48,505 bases of DNA from Lachnospiraceae bacterium C7 (GTDB lineage: Bacteria > Bacillota > Clostridia > Lachnospirales > Lachnospiraceae): positions 1 to 48,505 of the forward strand of contig FOPE01000022.1 in NCBI GenBank assembly GCA_900113385.1. Reading direction: 5' to 3'. The notes beneath the pieces are model-generated. The model was not told the DNA's origin and ran no database searches. It saw nothing but the letters and a program-made list of their open reading frames with translations. Both the position numbers and the translations under genes were made by a program. This document shows positions 32,819 to 43,644 of this stretch, piece by piece (positions within the stretch are counted from its first letter, which is position 1; each line of letters begins with the position of its first letter).

Positions 32819-33372
32819 TGTCAAAAACATATGGTGATGCATTGTTTGAAGTAGCTGTTGAAGAAAATCGTCTCGACGATATTTACGAAGAAGTAAATAC
32901 AGTTATTGCAGCTTTACAGGATAATCCAGACCTGAACAAACTTATGAATCATCCAAAAATTGATAAGGAAGAAAAAATTAAAGTAGTAGAAAACGTCTTT
33001 AGTTCATTTGCTTCTAAAGAAGTAGTTGGATTAATTCGTATGCTTGTAGAAAAAGGTCGTTATAATGACCTTGACAAGGTACTTGAGTATTTTGTTGAAA
33101 GAGTAAAAGAATTCAAGCACATTGGTGTGTGCTATGTAACTTCAGCCATGGAGTTGTCTGATACTCAAAAAGCAAATGTTGAGAAGAAACTTCTTGACAC
33201 AACAAAATATGTGCATTTTGAAATGCACTATACAGTAGATTCTTCCATTATAGGAGGAATGGTCATTCGTATAGGAGATAGAGTTGTTGACAGCAGTGTT
33301 AAAACAAAATTATACGATTTGACAAGAGAATTATCAAAAATACAGTTGAAGGTAGGTGACAACACTCCATGA
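32806..33372 (+). CDS. atpH: ATP synthase subunit delta
   Basis: Delta joins the b stalk to the top of F1. The 188-residue protein has the N-terminal helical bundle ([40 protein letters not shown]) and the C-terminal [20 protein letters not shown] motif diagnostic of the family. It starts inside atpF and overlaps atpA by four bases (ATGA), so it is translationally coupled on both sides. Confidence 0.95.
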   Translation: MAKLVSKTYGDALFEVAVEENRLDDIYEEVNTVIAALQDNPDLNKLMNHPKIDKEEKIKVVENVFSSFASKEVVGLIRMLVEKGRYNDLDKVLEYFVERVKEFKHIGVCYVTSAMELSDTQKANVEKKLLDTTKYVHFEMHYTVDSSIIGGMVIRIGDRVVDSSVKTKLYDLTRELSKIQLKVGDNTP

Positions 33373-34874
33373 ATTTAAAACCAGAAGAAATCAGCTCAGT
33401 AATCAAAGAGCAGATCAAAAGATATGCATCTGACCTTGAGGTGGCTGATGTTGGAACAGTTATACAGGTAGCCGATGGTATTGCTCGTATCCACGGTTTG
33501 GAAAACGCAATGCAGGACGAGTTGCTTGAATTCCCAGGCGAAGTTTATGGAATGGTATTGAACCTTGAAGAAGATAACGTAGGTGCCGTATTATTAGGCT
33601 CTAGTAAAAATATCAATGAAGGCGATACCGTAAAAACTACAGGTAAAGTAGTTGAGGTCCCAGTTGGTGACGCTTTATTAGGACGTGTAGTAAATGCGTT
33701 AGGTCAACCAATCGATGGAAAAGGACCTATTGAATCAAATAAATTCCGTCAGATTGAAAGAGTAGCATCTGGTGTAATTTCAAGAAAATCAGTTGATACT
33801 CCATTACAAACAGGTATTAAAGCTATCGATTCCATGGTACCAATCGGACGTGGACAGCGTGAGCTTATTATCGGTGATAGACAGACAGGTAAAACTGCTA
33901 TCGCAATTGATACAATCATTAACCAAAAAGGAAAAGGCGTAAAATGTATTTATGTAGCAATTGGACAGAAAGCTTCTACAGTTGCTTCATTAGTTAAAAC
34001 ATTTGAAGAAGCTGGTGCAATGGCATATACAACAGTTGTTGCAGCTACAGCTAGTGAGCTTGCTCCATTACAGTACATCGCTCCATATGCAGGATGTGCT
34101 ATTGGTGAAGAGTGGATGGAAAACGGTGAAGACGTTTTAGTTATCTACGATGATTTATCAAAACATGCAGCAGCTTACCGTACATTATCATTACTTCTTA
34201 AGAGAGCTCCAGGACGTGAAGCTTACCCTGGTGATGTATTCTACTTACATTCTAGACTTCTTGAAAGAGCAGCTAGACTTTCTGATGAATTAGGTGGAGG
34301 TTCACTTACAGCCTTACCAATCATTGAAACACAAGCAGGTGACGTATCAGCATACATCCCTACAAACGTAATTTCAATTACTGATGGTCAGATTTACCTT
34401 GAAACAGAGATGTTTAATGCAGGATTTAGACCAGCTATCAATGCTGGACTTTCAGTATCCCGTGTAGGTGGTTCTGCTCAGATTAAGGCTATGAAAAAAA
34501 TTGCTGCACCTATCCGTGTTGAGTTAGCACAGTATAGAGAGCTTGCATCATTTGCTCAATTTGGATCTGAACTTGATGCTGATACAGCAGAGCGTTTAGC
34601 ACAAGGTGAAAGAATCAAAGAGATTCTTAAACAGCCACAGTACAAACCTATGGCAGTTGAAAAACAGATCATCATCATTTATGCAGCTACAAATAAATAT
34701 CTTTTAGATATCAAAGTTGAAGATATTTTAAGATTCCAGGATGAATTATTCGATTATATCGATACAAAATATCCTGAAGTACCAGAAGCTATTTCTACTA
34801 AAAAGGTACTTGATGAAGATATCGAGAAGAAGCTTGTTAAAGCTATTGAAGAGTGCAAAGCACAGTTTAAATAA
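33369..34874 (+). CDS. atpA: ATP synthase subunit alpha
   Basis: Alpha makes the non-catalytic nucleotide sites of the F1 hexamer. It begins with RPEEISS-like [17 protein letters not shown]. It carries the Walker A motif GDRQTGKTA, the [11 protein letters not shown] strand and the family signature in [17 protein letters not shown]. The 501 residues are normal. The start overlaps atpH. Confidence 0.97.
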   Translation: MNLKPEEISSVIKEQIKRYASDLEVADVGTVIQVADGIARIHGLENAMQDELLEFPGEVYGMVLNLEEDNVGAVLLGSSKNINEGDTVKTTGKVVEVPVGDALLGRVVNALGQPIDGKGPIESNKFRQIERVASGVISRKSVDTPLQTGIKAIDSMVPIGRGQRELIIGDRQTGKTAIAIDTIINQKGKGVKCIYVAIGQKASTVASLVKTFEEAGAMAYTTVVAATASELAPLQYIAPYAGCAIGEEWMENGEDVLVIYDDLSKHAAAYRTLSLLLKRAPGREAYPGDVFYLHSRLLERAARLSDELGGGSLTALPIIETQAGDVSAYIPTNVISITDGQIYLETEMFNAGFRPAINAGLSVSRVGGSAQIKAMKKIAAPIRVELAQYRELASFAQFGSELDADTAERLAQGERIKEILKQPQYKPMAVEKQIIIIYAATNKYLLDIKVEDILRFQDELFDYIDTKYPEVPEAISTKKVLDEDIEKKLVKAIEECKAQFK

Positions 34875-34900
34875 AACGGTAGGAAAGTAGGTGGTAAGAA

Positions 34901-35764
34901 ATGGCCTCAATGAGAGACATTAAGCGAAGAAAAAGCAGTATAGAGAGTACTCAGCAAATCACTAAAGCCATGAAGCTTGTTTCTACCGTAAAATTGCAAA
35001 AAGCTAGAAACCGTGCAGAACAAACAAATCCATACTTTAACTATATGTATAAAACTGTATCAAGTATGTTAGCAAAAAGTAAAAATATTAATCATCCATA
35101 CTTAACAGCATCTGAATCAAAAAGAAAAGCTGTTGTAGTTATAACTTCTAATAGAGGTTTAGCAGGTGGTTATAATTCAAATATTGTTAAACTTGTTACA
35201 GCTAATGAAGAGTTAAAGGCAGAAGATTTAGATATATATGCAATTGGAAATAAAGGTGCAGAAAGCTTAGAAAGAAAAGGCTACAAAATCGTAGAGAGTT
35301 CTCCTGAAATAATTGAGTCTCCTTCATACGATGAAGCAGCAGCACTTTGTAAAAGAGTATTAGATTCTTTTGCAAAAGGCGAAGTAGGCGAAATCTATAT
35401 GGTTTATACACACTTTAAGAATACAGTTAGTCAGGTACCAACACTTATGAAGTTACTTCCAGTAGATGTTAGTGAACTTGAAGCAGAGGAAGATGACAAC
35501 GACGTTCTTATGAATTATGAGCCAGTAGAAGAAGAAGCACTTGATCTTATTATTCCAAAATATGTAACAAGTCTTTTTTATGGCGCTTTGGTTGAAGCGG
35601 TTGCCAGTGAGAATGGCGCAAGAATGACAGCTATGGATTCTGCAACAAGTAACGCAGAAGACATTATTAGCGATTTGTCGTTGAAGTACAATCGTGCACG
35701 ACAAGGATCAATTACGCAAGAGTTAACAGAGATTATTGCTGGTGCAAATGCAGTTGATCAATAA
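34901..35764 (+). CDS. atpG: ATP synthase subunit gamma
   Basis: Gamma is the rotating central shaft. Both terminal helices are typical: MASMRDIKRRKSSIESTQQI with TKAMKLVSTVKLQKAR at the N-terminus, and AMDSATSNAEDIISDLSLKY with NRARQGSITQELTEIIAGA at the C-terminus. The 287 residues are normal. AGGTGG precedes the ATG. Confidence 0.97.
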   Translation: MASMRDIKRRKSSIESTQQITKAMKLVSTVKLQKARNRAEQTNPYFNYMYKTVSSMLAKSKNINHPYLTASESKRKAVVVITSNRGLAGGYNSNIVKLVTANEELKAEDLDIYAIGNKGAESLERKGYKIVESSPEIIESPSYDEAAALCKRVLDSFAKGEVGEIYMVYTHFKNTVSQVPTLMKLLPVDVSELEAEEDDNDVLMNYEPVEEEALDLIIPKYVTSLFYGALVEAVASENGARMTAMDSATSNAEDIISDLSLKYNRARQGSITQELTEIIAGANAVDQ

Positions 35765-37192
<1,428 letters not shown>

Positions 37193-37202
37193 GGGGGAGC
37201 TT

Positions 37203-37619
37203 ATGGCAGATAATAACTTCAAAGTAGAAATCATTACACCAGATCGTGTATTTTATACAGGAGAGGCTGAAATGATAGAGTTGACAACTGTTGAAGGAGA
37301 TATGGGTATTTATAAAAATCATATTCCACTAACAGCAGTTTTAGCACCAGGTAAAGTAACTATTCATCAAGATGAAGATTTAAAAATCGCTGCAGTTCAT
37401 GCAGGATTTGTAGAGATTCTTCAAGATAAAGTTACATTACTTGCAGAAGTAGCAGAATGGCCAGGCGAGATTGATTTAAATCGAGCACAGGCTGCTAAAG
37501 ATAGAGCAGAAGAACGTTTGAAAGATCATTTAAATGAGACTGATGTTAAACGTGCTGAATATGCTTTAAGAAAAGCGTTGACACGTATTGATGTATCAGA
37601 TTATAGAGATGATAGATAA
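37203..37619 (+). CDS. atpC: ATP synthase subunit epsilon
   Basis: Epsilon binds gamma and the c ring and can inhibit ATP hydrolysis. The N-terminal beta sandwich contains EMIELTTVEGDMGIYKNHIP and AVHAGFVEI. The C-terminal two-helix domain (about 90-138) is present. The 138 residues are normal. It is the last gene of the operon. Confidence 0.95.
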   Translation: MADNNFKVEIITPDRVFYTGEAEMIELTTVEGDMGIYKNHIPLTAVLAPGKVTIHQDEDLKIAAVHAGFVEILQDKVTLLAEVAEWPGEIDLNRAQAAKDRAEERLKDHLNETDVKRAEYALRKALTRIDVSDYRDDR

Positions 37620-37643
37620 ACGACTCTTGAAATATAGTAGTAG

Positions 37644-37729
37644 ATTGCTCTAGAACTGATACGTAATATATCGGATAAGAGCGATTTACATAAATGGGTG
37701 TCTACCAGTTTGGGAGACATCCATTTTTT
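37644..37729 (+). terminator. atp operon terminator with a preceding hairpin
   Basis: A first hairpin pairs ATTGCTCT (37644-37651) with AGAGCGAT (37678-37685), with an inner CTGATA/TATCGG stem. The terminator proper pairs AAATGGGTGTCTACC (37692-37706) with GGGAGACATCCATTT (37712-37726) and ends in T. Confidence 0.8.
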
Positions 37730-37836
37730 ATTAGAAAGAAAAGTATAATTCAATAATAATATTAAGCCGGATGTTTTAAAATAATTAGAAAATAGTATAA
37801 TTATAATAAAGGATGTAATGCTAAGGAGGGAAAAAT

Positions 37837-39903
37837 ATGAAGTATTATGTAAATGGAAATGTAAAAAGAACAGGAATTGGGGATGAATACGCACCTTTTA
37901 TGACAATTCAGGAAGCTGCAGATGTAGCAAAACCAGGAGATGAAATATATGTCTATCCTGGAGTTTATCGTGAGTCTGTTAATCCAGTTTATTCAGGAGA
38001 AGAAAATAAACCAATAAAATATATTAGCGTTGAAAAACATAAGGCTATTATTACGGGTGCAGAAAGAGTTAAAGGCTGGAAGGCGCTTGGGAATGGTGTT
38101 TGGGAAAGAAGGATAAACTGCGAAATTTTTGGAGATTATAATCCTTACACAACGAGAGTTTCTGGGGATTGGTTTATTGCGGATTTTGTTGCACATACAG
38201 GAGATGTTTATTTGAATCATAAATCTATGTATGAAGTAACATCTGAAGAAGATGTAAAAAATCCTAAATTAAATCCAAATTCATGGGATAAAGAATTTTC
38301 AAAATATGTTTGGTATGCCAAAGAGGATAAAAAAAATAATCAGATAGTATTCCTTTGTAATTTTGATAAAGTAGATCCAAATGAGGAAATAGTTGAGATA
38401 AGCGTAAGAAAAAATTGCTTTTTCCCAAAACAAATAGGGAAAAATTATATACATCTAAGCGGTTTTGTTATAAGAGAAGCAGCAACTCAATGGGCGCCAC
38501 CTACAGCTTTTCAAGATGGAATGATTGGCCCACATTGGTCAAAAGGTTGGATGATAGAAGATTGTGATGTATATGAAAGCAAATGTGTTGGAATATCTTT
38601 GGGAAAGTACAAACAAGAGGATAATGACAACAAATGGCTGAATTGGAAATACAAAGATGGAGCACAAACTGAACGAGAATGTATCTGTGAAGCAGTTGTA
38701 AATGGATGGAACAAAGATAATATAGGTAGTCATATTGTTAGAAATTGTAAGATTCACGATTGCGGACAAGCCGGAATAGTGGGACATTTAGGCGCGGTAT
38801 TTAGTATAATTGAGGATAATGAAATCTACAATATTAATAATAAGCAGAATCTTGCAGGTGCTGAAATTGGAGGAATTAAATTACATGCTGCAATAGATAC
38901 AATTATCAGAAGAAATCATATTTATAATTGTACACGAGGATTGTGGTTAGACTGGCAGGCACAAGGAACAAGGGTTTCTCAAAATTTGTTCCATCATAAT
39001 ACGTTGCCAAAACTTGAAAAAGTTGAAAAATTAGATGCAGCAGCTTTTCAGGGGATGGGAGAAGATATTTTTGTAGAAGTGTCACATGGACCAACACTGA
39101 TAGATAATAATGTTCTTTTATCAGATCGAGCTATTAAACTTGCAAGTCAGGGTGTGGCGGTTGTTCACAATTTAATTGCAGGAGGATTAGTATCAATTGG
39201 GATAGGCACAGATAATGGTGGAGTGAAACTTAAAGATAAAACAGTTAGGTATACACCATATCATATGGCACATAGTACAGATATAATGGGATTTATGACT
39301 ATCTTACATGGAGATGATAAGTTCTATAATAACATTTTTATTCAGCAAGAAAAAAGAGCAGTTATGAAAAATGTTATGGAAGAGATATCAAAGGACGGCA
39401 ATAGATGGGATGATGGAAATATAAATGTTGGAACAGATGTATTTGATGATGGATTTTTGTCATTTGACGAGTGGAAACATGAGTTTGAAGGATATTGTGG
39501 AATGGGTTCGCCAGATACAGATAGATATTATATGCCTCTTCCTGTGTGGACAAATGGAAATGTATTTTTAAATGGAGCTAAACCTTGGAAAAAAGAAAAA
39601 AATTATAAGGTGGATTCTGATAAAAAATACAAGCTTAAACTTGTTTCTGACGAAAATGGTTGGTATTTAGATACTGATATATATGACTTTGTAGCAGAAG
39701 TAAAGAGTAATTTAGTAACAACAAAAACTCTTGGAATAGCATTCGAACCAGAAGAACAATTTGAAAATCCAAATGGTGAGCCATTAATTTTAGACAGAGA
39801 TTTTTATGGTAACATGAGAGAAATGTCAACAATTCCAGGACCATTTGCTTTTGAAAAAAGTGGAAAAACAAAAATTAAGATTTATTTAGATAAAAACTCA
39901 TAA
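37837..39903 (+). CDS. GH120-type beta-xylosidase (right-handed beta-helix)
   Basis: The sequence matches the GH120 family, known from XylC of Thermoanaerobacterium saccharolyticum, which hydrolyses xylo-oligosaccharides. Shared blocks are GDVYLN, KYVWYA, DPNEEIVEISVRKNCFFP, AATQWAPPTA, IGPHWSKGWMIED, IGSHIVRN, IVGHLGAVFS, GIKLHAAID, LWLDWQAQGTRVS and DIFVEVSHGP. The catalytic pair of the family corresponds to Asp372 (LWLDW) and Glu414 (FVEVSHGP). About 19 extra residues (LPKLEKVEKLDAAAFQGMG) lie between them compared with XylC. The 688-residue protein has no signal peptide, so it acts on imported sugars. AAGGAGGG precedes the ATG. It is a single gene, with TATAAT at 37796-37801 as a possible -10. 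Confidence 0.88.
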   Translation: MKYYVNGNVKRTGIGDEYAPFMTIQEAADVAKPGDEIYVYPGVYRESVNPVYSGEENKPIKYISVEKHKAIITGAERVKGWKALGNGVWERRINCEIFGDYNPYTTRVSGDWFIADFVAHTGDVYLNHKSMYEVTSEEDVKNPKLNPNSWDKEFSKYVWYAKEDKKNNQIVFLCNFDKVDPNEEIVEISVRKNCFFPKQIGKNYIHLSGFVIREAATQWAPPTAFQDGMIGPHWSKGWMIEDCDVYESKCVGISLGKYKQEDNDNKWLNWKYKDGAQTERECICEAVVNGWNKDNIGSHIVRNCKIHDCGQAGIVGHLGAVFSIIEDNEIYNINNKQNLAGAEIGGIKLHAAIDTIIRRNHIYNCTRGLWLDWQAQGTRVSQNLFHHNTLPKLEKVEKLDAAAFQGMGEDIFVEVSHGPTLIDNNVLLSDRAIKLASQGVAVVHNLIAGGLVSIGIGTDNGGVKLKDKTVRYTPYHMAHSTDIMGFMTILHGDDKFYNNIFIQQEKRAVMKNVMEEISKDGNRWDDGNINVGTDVFDDGFLSFDEWKHEFEGYCGMGSPDTDRYYMPLPVWTNGNVFLNGAKPWKKEKNYKVDSDKKYKLKLVSDENGWYLDTDIYDFVAEVKSNLVTTKTLGIAFEPEEQFENPNGEPLILDRDFYGNMREMSTIPGPFAFEKSGKTKIKIYLDKNS

Positions 39904-40129
39904 ACTAGTAATTTTTAATAAATTATTCTACACAAAAAACAATTTGCTATGTGATAGGCAAATATTTCAACGAGTTCTTCTTAAACGCTAAAAAAGAAAC
40001 TAATAAGTAGAATTATGCTGAAAGGTTTCCGATTCAAAAAGTGGCGAATTTTAAATAATAAGAAAAATTAATTAATATTATGTGAAAAGCAATGAAAATT
40101 CTGTGTATGCAAAAAAAACAATGTTAAAC

Positions 40130-40158
40130 TTGACAAATAAAATTGCAATTGATACCAT
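40130..40158 (+). promoter_or_regulatory. promoter of the bacteriocin-type ABC transporter genes
   Basis: Perfect TTGACA (40130-40135), 17 bases, TACCAT (40153-40158), about 65 bases before the permease start. The remaining gap after the xylosidase (39904-40129) is A+T-rich. It has a small imperfect hairpin TTTGCTAT/ATAGGCAAA near 39943-39961 and no convincing gene. Confidence 0.6.
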
Positions 40159-40222
40159 AAAAATGTAAACAGTTTATAAAATTTGGCATCATGATGGTAA
40201 GGAAAACAAAGAGGTAAAAGGA

Positions 40223-42427
40223 ATGAAGAAGAAAATAACTTCTACATATGTCTTAATCAGTTTATTAATTATGCAAGGTGCTATATGCGCCTTGCTTGTT
40301 TTAAATTGTTTGAGTAATATGTATAATGATAAATGGAGAAATTATGGCGAGAATGAGCAAAAAACTCATAAACTCTATATTAAAGATATATCAAATGACA
40401 AACAAGAACAGATTAGAAGTTTACTATTAGAAGAAGTAGATAGGGAACACGCTTTTATTTTTAAAAAAGTAAGTCTTAACCAGGGAGAATCCATAAGAGG
40501 AATGAAGATGGGGGTATACGGATATGTAAATAGTATGCCAGAGTTTGACTTCCTTGGTCGTGATATTGTAAATAAGAAATCAGTCGAAAAATTGTTAAAG
40601 TCAGAGAAAGATGAAAATACTTTAGGAGTTCTAAATGGTAGTGCAAATTCAATTGGAAATATTCCCCTTTTTAACTTTGGAGATAACTTTGTTATAGAAA
40701 AATTAAAACAGACAACTAAGGAAACTGTAAATGGACAATATTACATATCGGGATTAGATACTGCAAAATTTGACAGTTTAGTAAATGATTTAGCAAAAGC
40801 AACAAAACAAAATAGAGATAATTTCTTGATATCAAATCGTCAAGAAAGTGTGACAGCGCCATTAAGGGATATGTTTATAATAGGATTTGTAATAGGAAGC
40901 GTTATACTTAATGCAGTAGCCAATATGATACTTTATTTGTTAAGAATGAAGGATGAAGGAAAATATATATTAATGGGATGGTCTAGAAAATCTTTTTTCG
41001 CTATGTGCTATCAAGAGATTATTAATGCTGCATTTATTTTGATTCCAATAGTTGCAGTAGCGTTATTTGTTTTTTCGGGATGGAATAATAGTTCTATAAG
41101 TTTTATTAGCTATTGTATTTTGGCAGGTTTGATAAATGTGATTTTAATGTTTATCGAACTAATTCCAGTTGCATTAACATGTTTTAGTGTAAAACCTATT
41201 AATGCTATTCATGGTAGGGTACCGAAAAAAATGTTGTATATTTCTATGTCAGTTGTATACTTGATTGCTGTAGGAATGTTGCAAGGATCATGTTGGTACG
41301 TAGATGGTTTGAAAAAAAGTATAGATGAAAATTCAAAATTGCTAAGTCGTTGGGAAAAGGTGTCAGATTATAATGTATTGTATGACATTTTACCAGGTGA
41401 TGACCAAGAATCATTTGCGAATAATTCTAATAAATTAAGTATGGATGTGCTTGATTGGTATAAGAGCATGGAAGATAAAAAAGGTGTATATATAATTAAT
41501 ACTTCCGAGTATAGTAGCAGTGTAATACAGGGGTGGAAAGATTACAAGTCTTATAAAAATATACCAGATAAGCCATTTTGGTATTTTTATTATTCACCTA
41601 ATTATGCTAAAAAAGAGATTCCAGATTTAGATTCGAAACTGTTAGATGAGGCAAGAAATGGAGTGAGAGTATATCTTTTACCAGATACACTATCAAAAAA
41701 AGAAAAAATCAAGGTTGAAAAATGGATTAAGGAAGACACAGAAAGCAACATATCTGATGATGATATTAAAACTTCATTTGAAAGAAACAAAGAGTATAAG
41801 TTTGTATACTACAAACCAAAGAAAAAATTCTTTACATGGGGAACTAAATCTAAAGAAAAAATCGAAACAGATTCACCTTATATTTTGTTGACAACGTCTG
41901 AAAATATAAATTCTGTCGAATGTGATAATTTAAGGGCGGAAACACTTGAAAATACTATGATTAAACTTGAAAATACAAAACTTGCTGACAAGTACACTGA
42001 TATAAAGTATTTAAAGAAATATCATTTGGATGATAATAAAATTAAATTTATTGCAGTAAGAGAATATATAAATGGAATACAAAAAAGCCTAAGAACATCA
42101 ATATGTTGGTTTGGAGTTGTTATTGGTATTTTATCCGTTATAGTAACAGGAAATTTATTGGCAATAGCAGTACTTTATAAAAAGACTAATATCAAGAAAA
42201 ACAGTATAAAGAAATTTTTAGGTTATAGTAATTTACAAATGCATGGAAAAATTTCGGCTGTAGTTATTGTGGCTGTAATAATAGAAATTTTAATTGCAAA
42301 ATTGTTACAGTGCAGAATTGGTATGCTTATGACAACATTGTTAGGAATAGTGCAATTGGTTGTGCTTAAAGTGTACTTGTCAAAAAATGCAGTAGAAAGT
42401 ATAATCACAGAATTTAAGGAGAATTAA
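40223..42427 (+). CDS. bacteriocin-associated ABC transporter permease (DUF1430-like)
   Basis: The 734-residue protein resembles the seven-helix integral membrane proteins that accompany lactococcin-972-group bacteriocins and act in immunity or export. One N-terminal helix (about 8-30) is followed by an external domain (about 31-215). Four helices occupy about 218-365 (MFIIGFVIGSVILNAVANMI and on), then comes a second external domain (about 370-615) and three C-terminal helices (about 630-725). AGAGGTAAAAGGA precedes the ATG. It ends three bases before its ATPase gene. No lactococcin-972-like precursor lies upstream; the nearest bacteriocin gene is the circular type 1.2 kb downstream. Confidence 0.75.
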   Translation: MKKKITSTYVLISLLIMQGAICALLVLNCLSNMYNDKWRNYGENEQKTHKLYIKDISNDKQEQIRSLLLEEVDREHAFIFKKVSLNQGESIRGMKMGVYGYVNSMPEFDFLGRDIVNKKSVEKLLKSEKDENTLGVLNGSANSIGNIPLFNFGDNFVIEKLKQTTKETVNGQYYISGLDTAKFDSLVNDLAKATKQNRDNFLISNRQESVTAPLRDMFIIGFVIGSVILNAVANMILYLLRMKDEGKYILMGWSRKSFFAMCYQEIINAAFILIPIVAVALFVFSGWNNSSISFISYCILAGLINVILMFIELIPVALTCFSVKPINAIHGRVPKKMLYISMSVVYLIAVGMLQGSCWYVDGLKKSIDENSKLLSRWEKVSDYNVLYDILPGDDQESFANNSNKLSMDVLDWYKSMEDKKGVYIINTSEYSSSVIQGWKDYKSYKNIPDKPFWYFYYSPNYAKKEIPDLDSKLLDEARNGVRVYLLPDTLSKKEKIKVEKWIKEDTESNISDDDIKTSFERNKEYKFVYYKPKKKFFTWGTKSKEKIETDSPYILLTTSENINSVECDNLRAETLENTMIKLENTKLADKYTDIKYLKKYHLDDNKIKFIAVREYINGIQKSLRTSICWFGVVIGILSVIVTGNLLAIAVLYKKTNIKKNSIKKFLGYSNLQMHGKISAVVIVAVIIEILIAKLLQCRIGMLMTTLLGIVQLVVLKVYLSKNAVESIITEFKEN

Positions 42428-42430
42428 AAA

Positions 42431-43090
42431 ATGAAACAAAATGCCATAGAAGTAACTGGTTTAAATAAAAAGTTTGGGAATAGACATATTATAGAAAATT
42501 TTAATATTGAAATAGAAAAAGGAGAGTTTGTAGCAATTGTAGGGCCTAGTGGATGTGGAAAATCTACACTTCTTAATATTTTGGGAATGTTAGAAAATTA
42601 CGACGGAGGAAAAATTAAAATAAATGGGAAAAAGTTGCCAGAAATTAATTCCAAAGCAGCAACAATGGTTAGGAGAAAGGTAATTAATTATCTTTTTCAA
42701 AATTATGCATTAATAGATAATGAGACTGTAGAGAAAAATTTGCTTATAGCAATGGAATTTGTAAATAAATCTCATAAAGAAAAGATAAATATGATTTCAA
42801 AAACGTTAGATTATGTGGGATTAAAACATTTACAAAAGGAAGTTGTAAATACTTTATCAGGTGGAGAGCAACAGAGAGTGGCTTTAGCAAGAACTATATT
42901 AAAACCAGGAAACATTGTATTAGCCGATGAACCAACAGGTTCGTTAGATCCAAAATCCTCAGATAATGCATTTGGTTTGATTAAACAATTGTGTAAGGAA
43001 AATGGTAAAACAGTGGTAATGGTAACTCATAATATGGAATTAGCAAAAAGAGCAGATAGAATTGTTGAGATGCCACTGATTAGAAAATAA
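42431..43090 (+). CDS. bacteriocin-group ABC transporter ATP-binding protein
   Basis: This MacB/lactococcin-972-group ATPase energises the permease just upstream. The 219 residues contain Walker A GPSGCGKST, Q-loop LFQNYAL, signature TLSGGEQQRVALART, Walker B IVLADEPTGSLDP and H-loop VTHN. All catalytic residues are intact. AAGGAG lies ten bases before the ATG. A strong terminator follows, so permease and ATPase form a closed two-gene unit separate from the bacteriocin genes. Confidence 0.9.
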   Translation: MKQNAIEVTGLNKKFGNRHIIENFNIEIEKGEFVAIVGPSGCGKSTLLNILGMLENYDGGKIKINGKKLPEINSKAATMVRRKVINYLFQNYALIDNETVEKNLLIAMEFVNKSHKEKINMISKTLDYVGLKHLQKEVVNTLSGGEQQRVALARTILKPGNIVLADEPTGSLDPKSSDNAFGLIKQLCKENGKTVVMVTHNMELAKRADRIVEMPLIRK

Positions 43091-43106
43091 AAATTTAAAT
43101 GAACGT

Positions 43107-43145
43107 AAAAAGCGATGCACCTACCCCTAAGTGCATCGCTTTTTT
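43107..43145 (+). terminator. terminator of the ABC transporter pair
   Basis: AAAAAGCGATGCAC (43107-43120) pairs with GTGCATCGCTTTTT (43131-43144) and ends in T. Confidence 0.95.
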
Positions 43146-43185
43146 CGACTAGATTTTTTGATTTGTATAAATCAATACCTTATAA

Positions 43186-43272
43186 ATTATTATATACTCC
43201 TAAAAAGTTATACCTAAAATGATTAATTATTTAATACTCCTCAAGATTGCAATTAATTATTTGATACACTCC
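43186..43272 (+). repeat. degenerate direct repeats in the bacteriocin upstream region
   Basis: Three related A+T-rich units end in ATACTCC or ATACACTCC (at about 43194-43200, 43234-43240 and 43264-43272), the last two preceded by ATTAATTATTT. They lie between the transporter terminator and the bacteriocin genes. Role unknown; possibly regulator sites or decayed sequence. Confidence 0.35.
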
Positions 43273-43324
43273 CCAGTCGTACCAATCATCTGAAAAGAAA
43301 TCCCCATTTCCTAATCAGAATCAA

Positions 43325-43352
43325 TTGCCGTCTCTCTTTATGTTTATATAAT
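43325..43352 (+). promoter_or_regulatory. possible promoter of the circular bacteriocin operon
   Basis: TTGCCG (43325-43330), 16 bases, perfect TATAAT (43347-43352), giving a leader of about 245 bases. A second candidate nearer the gene is TTGACA at 43550-43555, followed by an AT dinucleotide run. Its spacing to the nearest -10-like boxes (9 or 23 bases) is wrong unless the run changes length. Confidence 0.4.
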
Positions 43353-43477
43353 AGCATGAATTTGAGACTGTGACTATTTAAGTCGCCAAAGTGTCGTTTT
43401 TTGTCTTAAAAATGCATTTTTATACATTGAGTACAATTATAATGATGTTTATGTAACTTATAAACAAGGTCACTTTG

Positions 43478-43508
43478 AAGAAGTATTTACACAAACTTCT
43501 TTACACAA
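43478..43508. promoter_or_regulatory. direct and inverted repeats upstream of the bacteriocin genes
   Basis: TTTACACAA occurs at 43486-43494 and again at 43500-43508. The first copy lies inside an inverted repeat AAGAAGT (43478-43484) / ACTTCTT (43495-43501). The layout suggests a regulator binding site; it does not match the spacing of LytTR-type boxes. Confidence 0.35.
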
Positions 43509-43603
43509 TCTTAAGGAAATATATATATAAAAAAATTTAGAAAAAAATATTGACAATATATATATATAATACTCCATGTATAAAATATAAAAAAGGAGAT
43601 AGT

Positions 43604-43633
43604 ATGATGGAAAGAAAAAAAATAAAATTTTAA
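43604..43633 (+). CDS. 9-codon frame at the start of the bacteriocin message (possible frameshift leader)
   Basis: AAAAGGAG (43591-43598) is the best ribosome binding site in the operon, and it serves ATGATG at 43604. The frame reads MMERKKIKF and stops at TAA 43631. Codons AAA AAA preceded by A (43615-43621) make the heptamer A-AAA-AAA inside an A8 run. A -1 shift there continues as NKILREGHVVSSM into the bacteriocin frame, giving a 100-residue precursor with a basic 36-residue leader. Alternatives are an indel in the A8 run (sequencing error or phase variation) or a true minicistron that couples translation. Confidence 0.45.
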   Translation: MMERKKIKF

Positions 43634-43644
43634 GAGAAGGTCAT

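Noticed and set aside
40164-40178. TGTAAACAGTTTATA resembling a catabolite-repression (cre) site
   Set aside because: It lacks the central CG of the consensus and lies before transporter genes, not before the xylosidase.
39904-40222. Lactococcin-972-like precursor expected beside the ABC pair
   Set aside because: Only an 18-codon frame at about 40016 without a ribosome binding site is present.
43200-43280. CRISPR-like array suggested by three related A+T-rich repeats
   Set aside because: Repeats are degenerate, unequal in spacing and too few; no cas gene is present.
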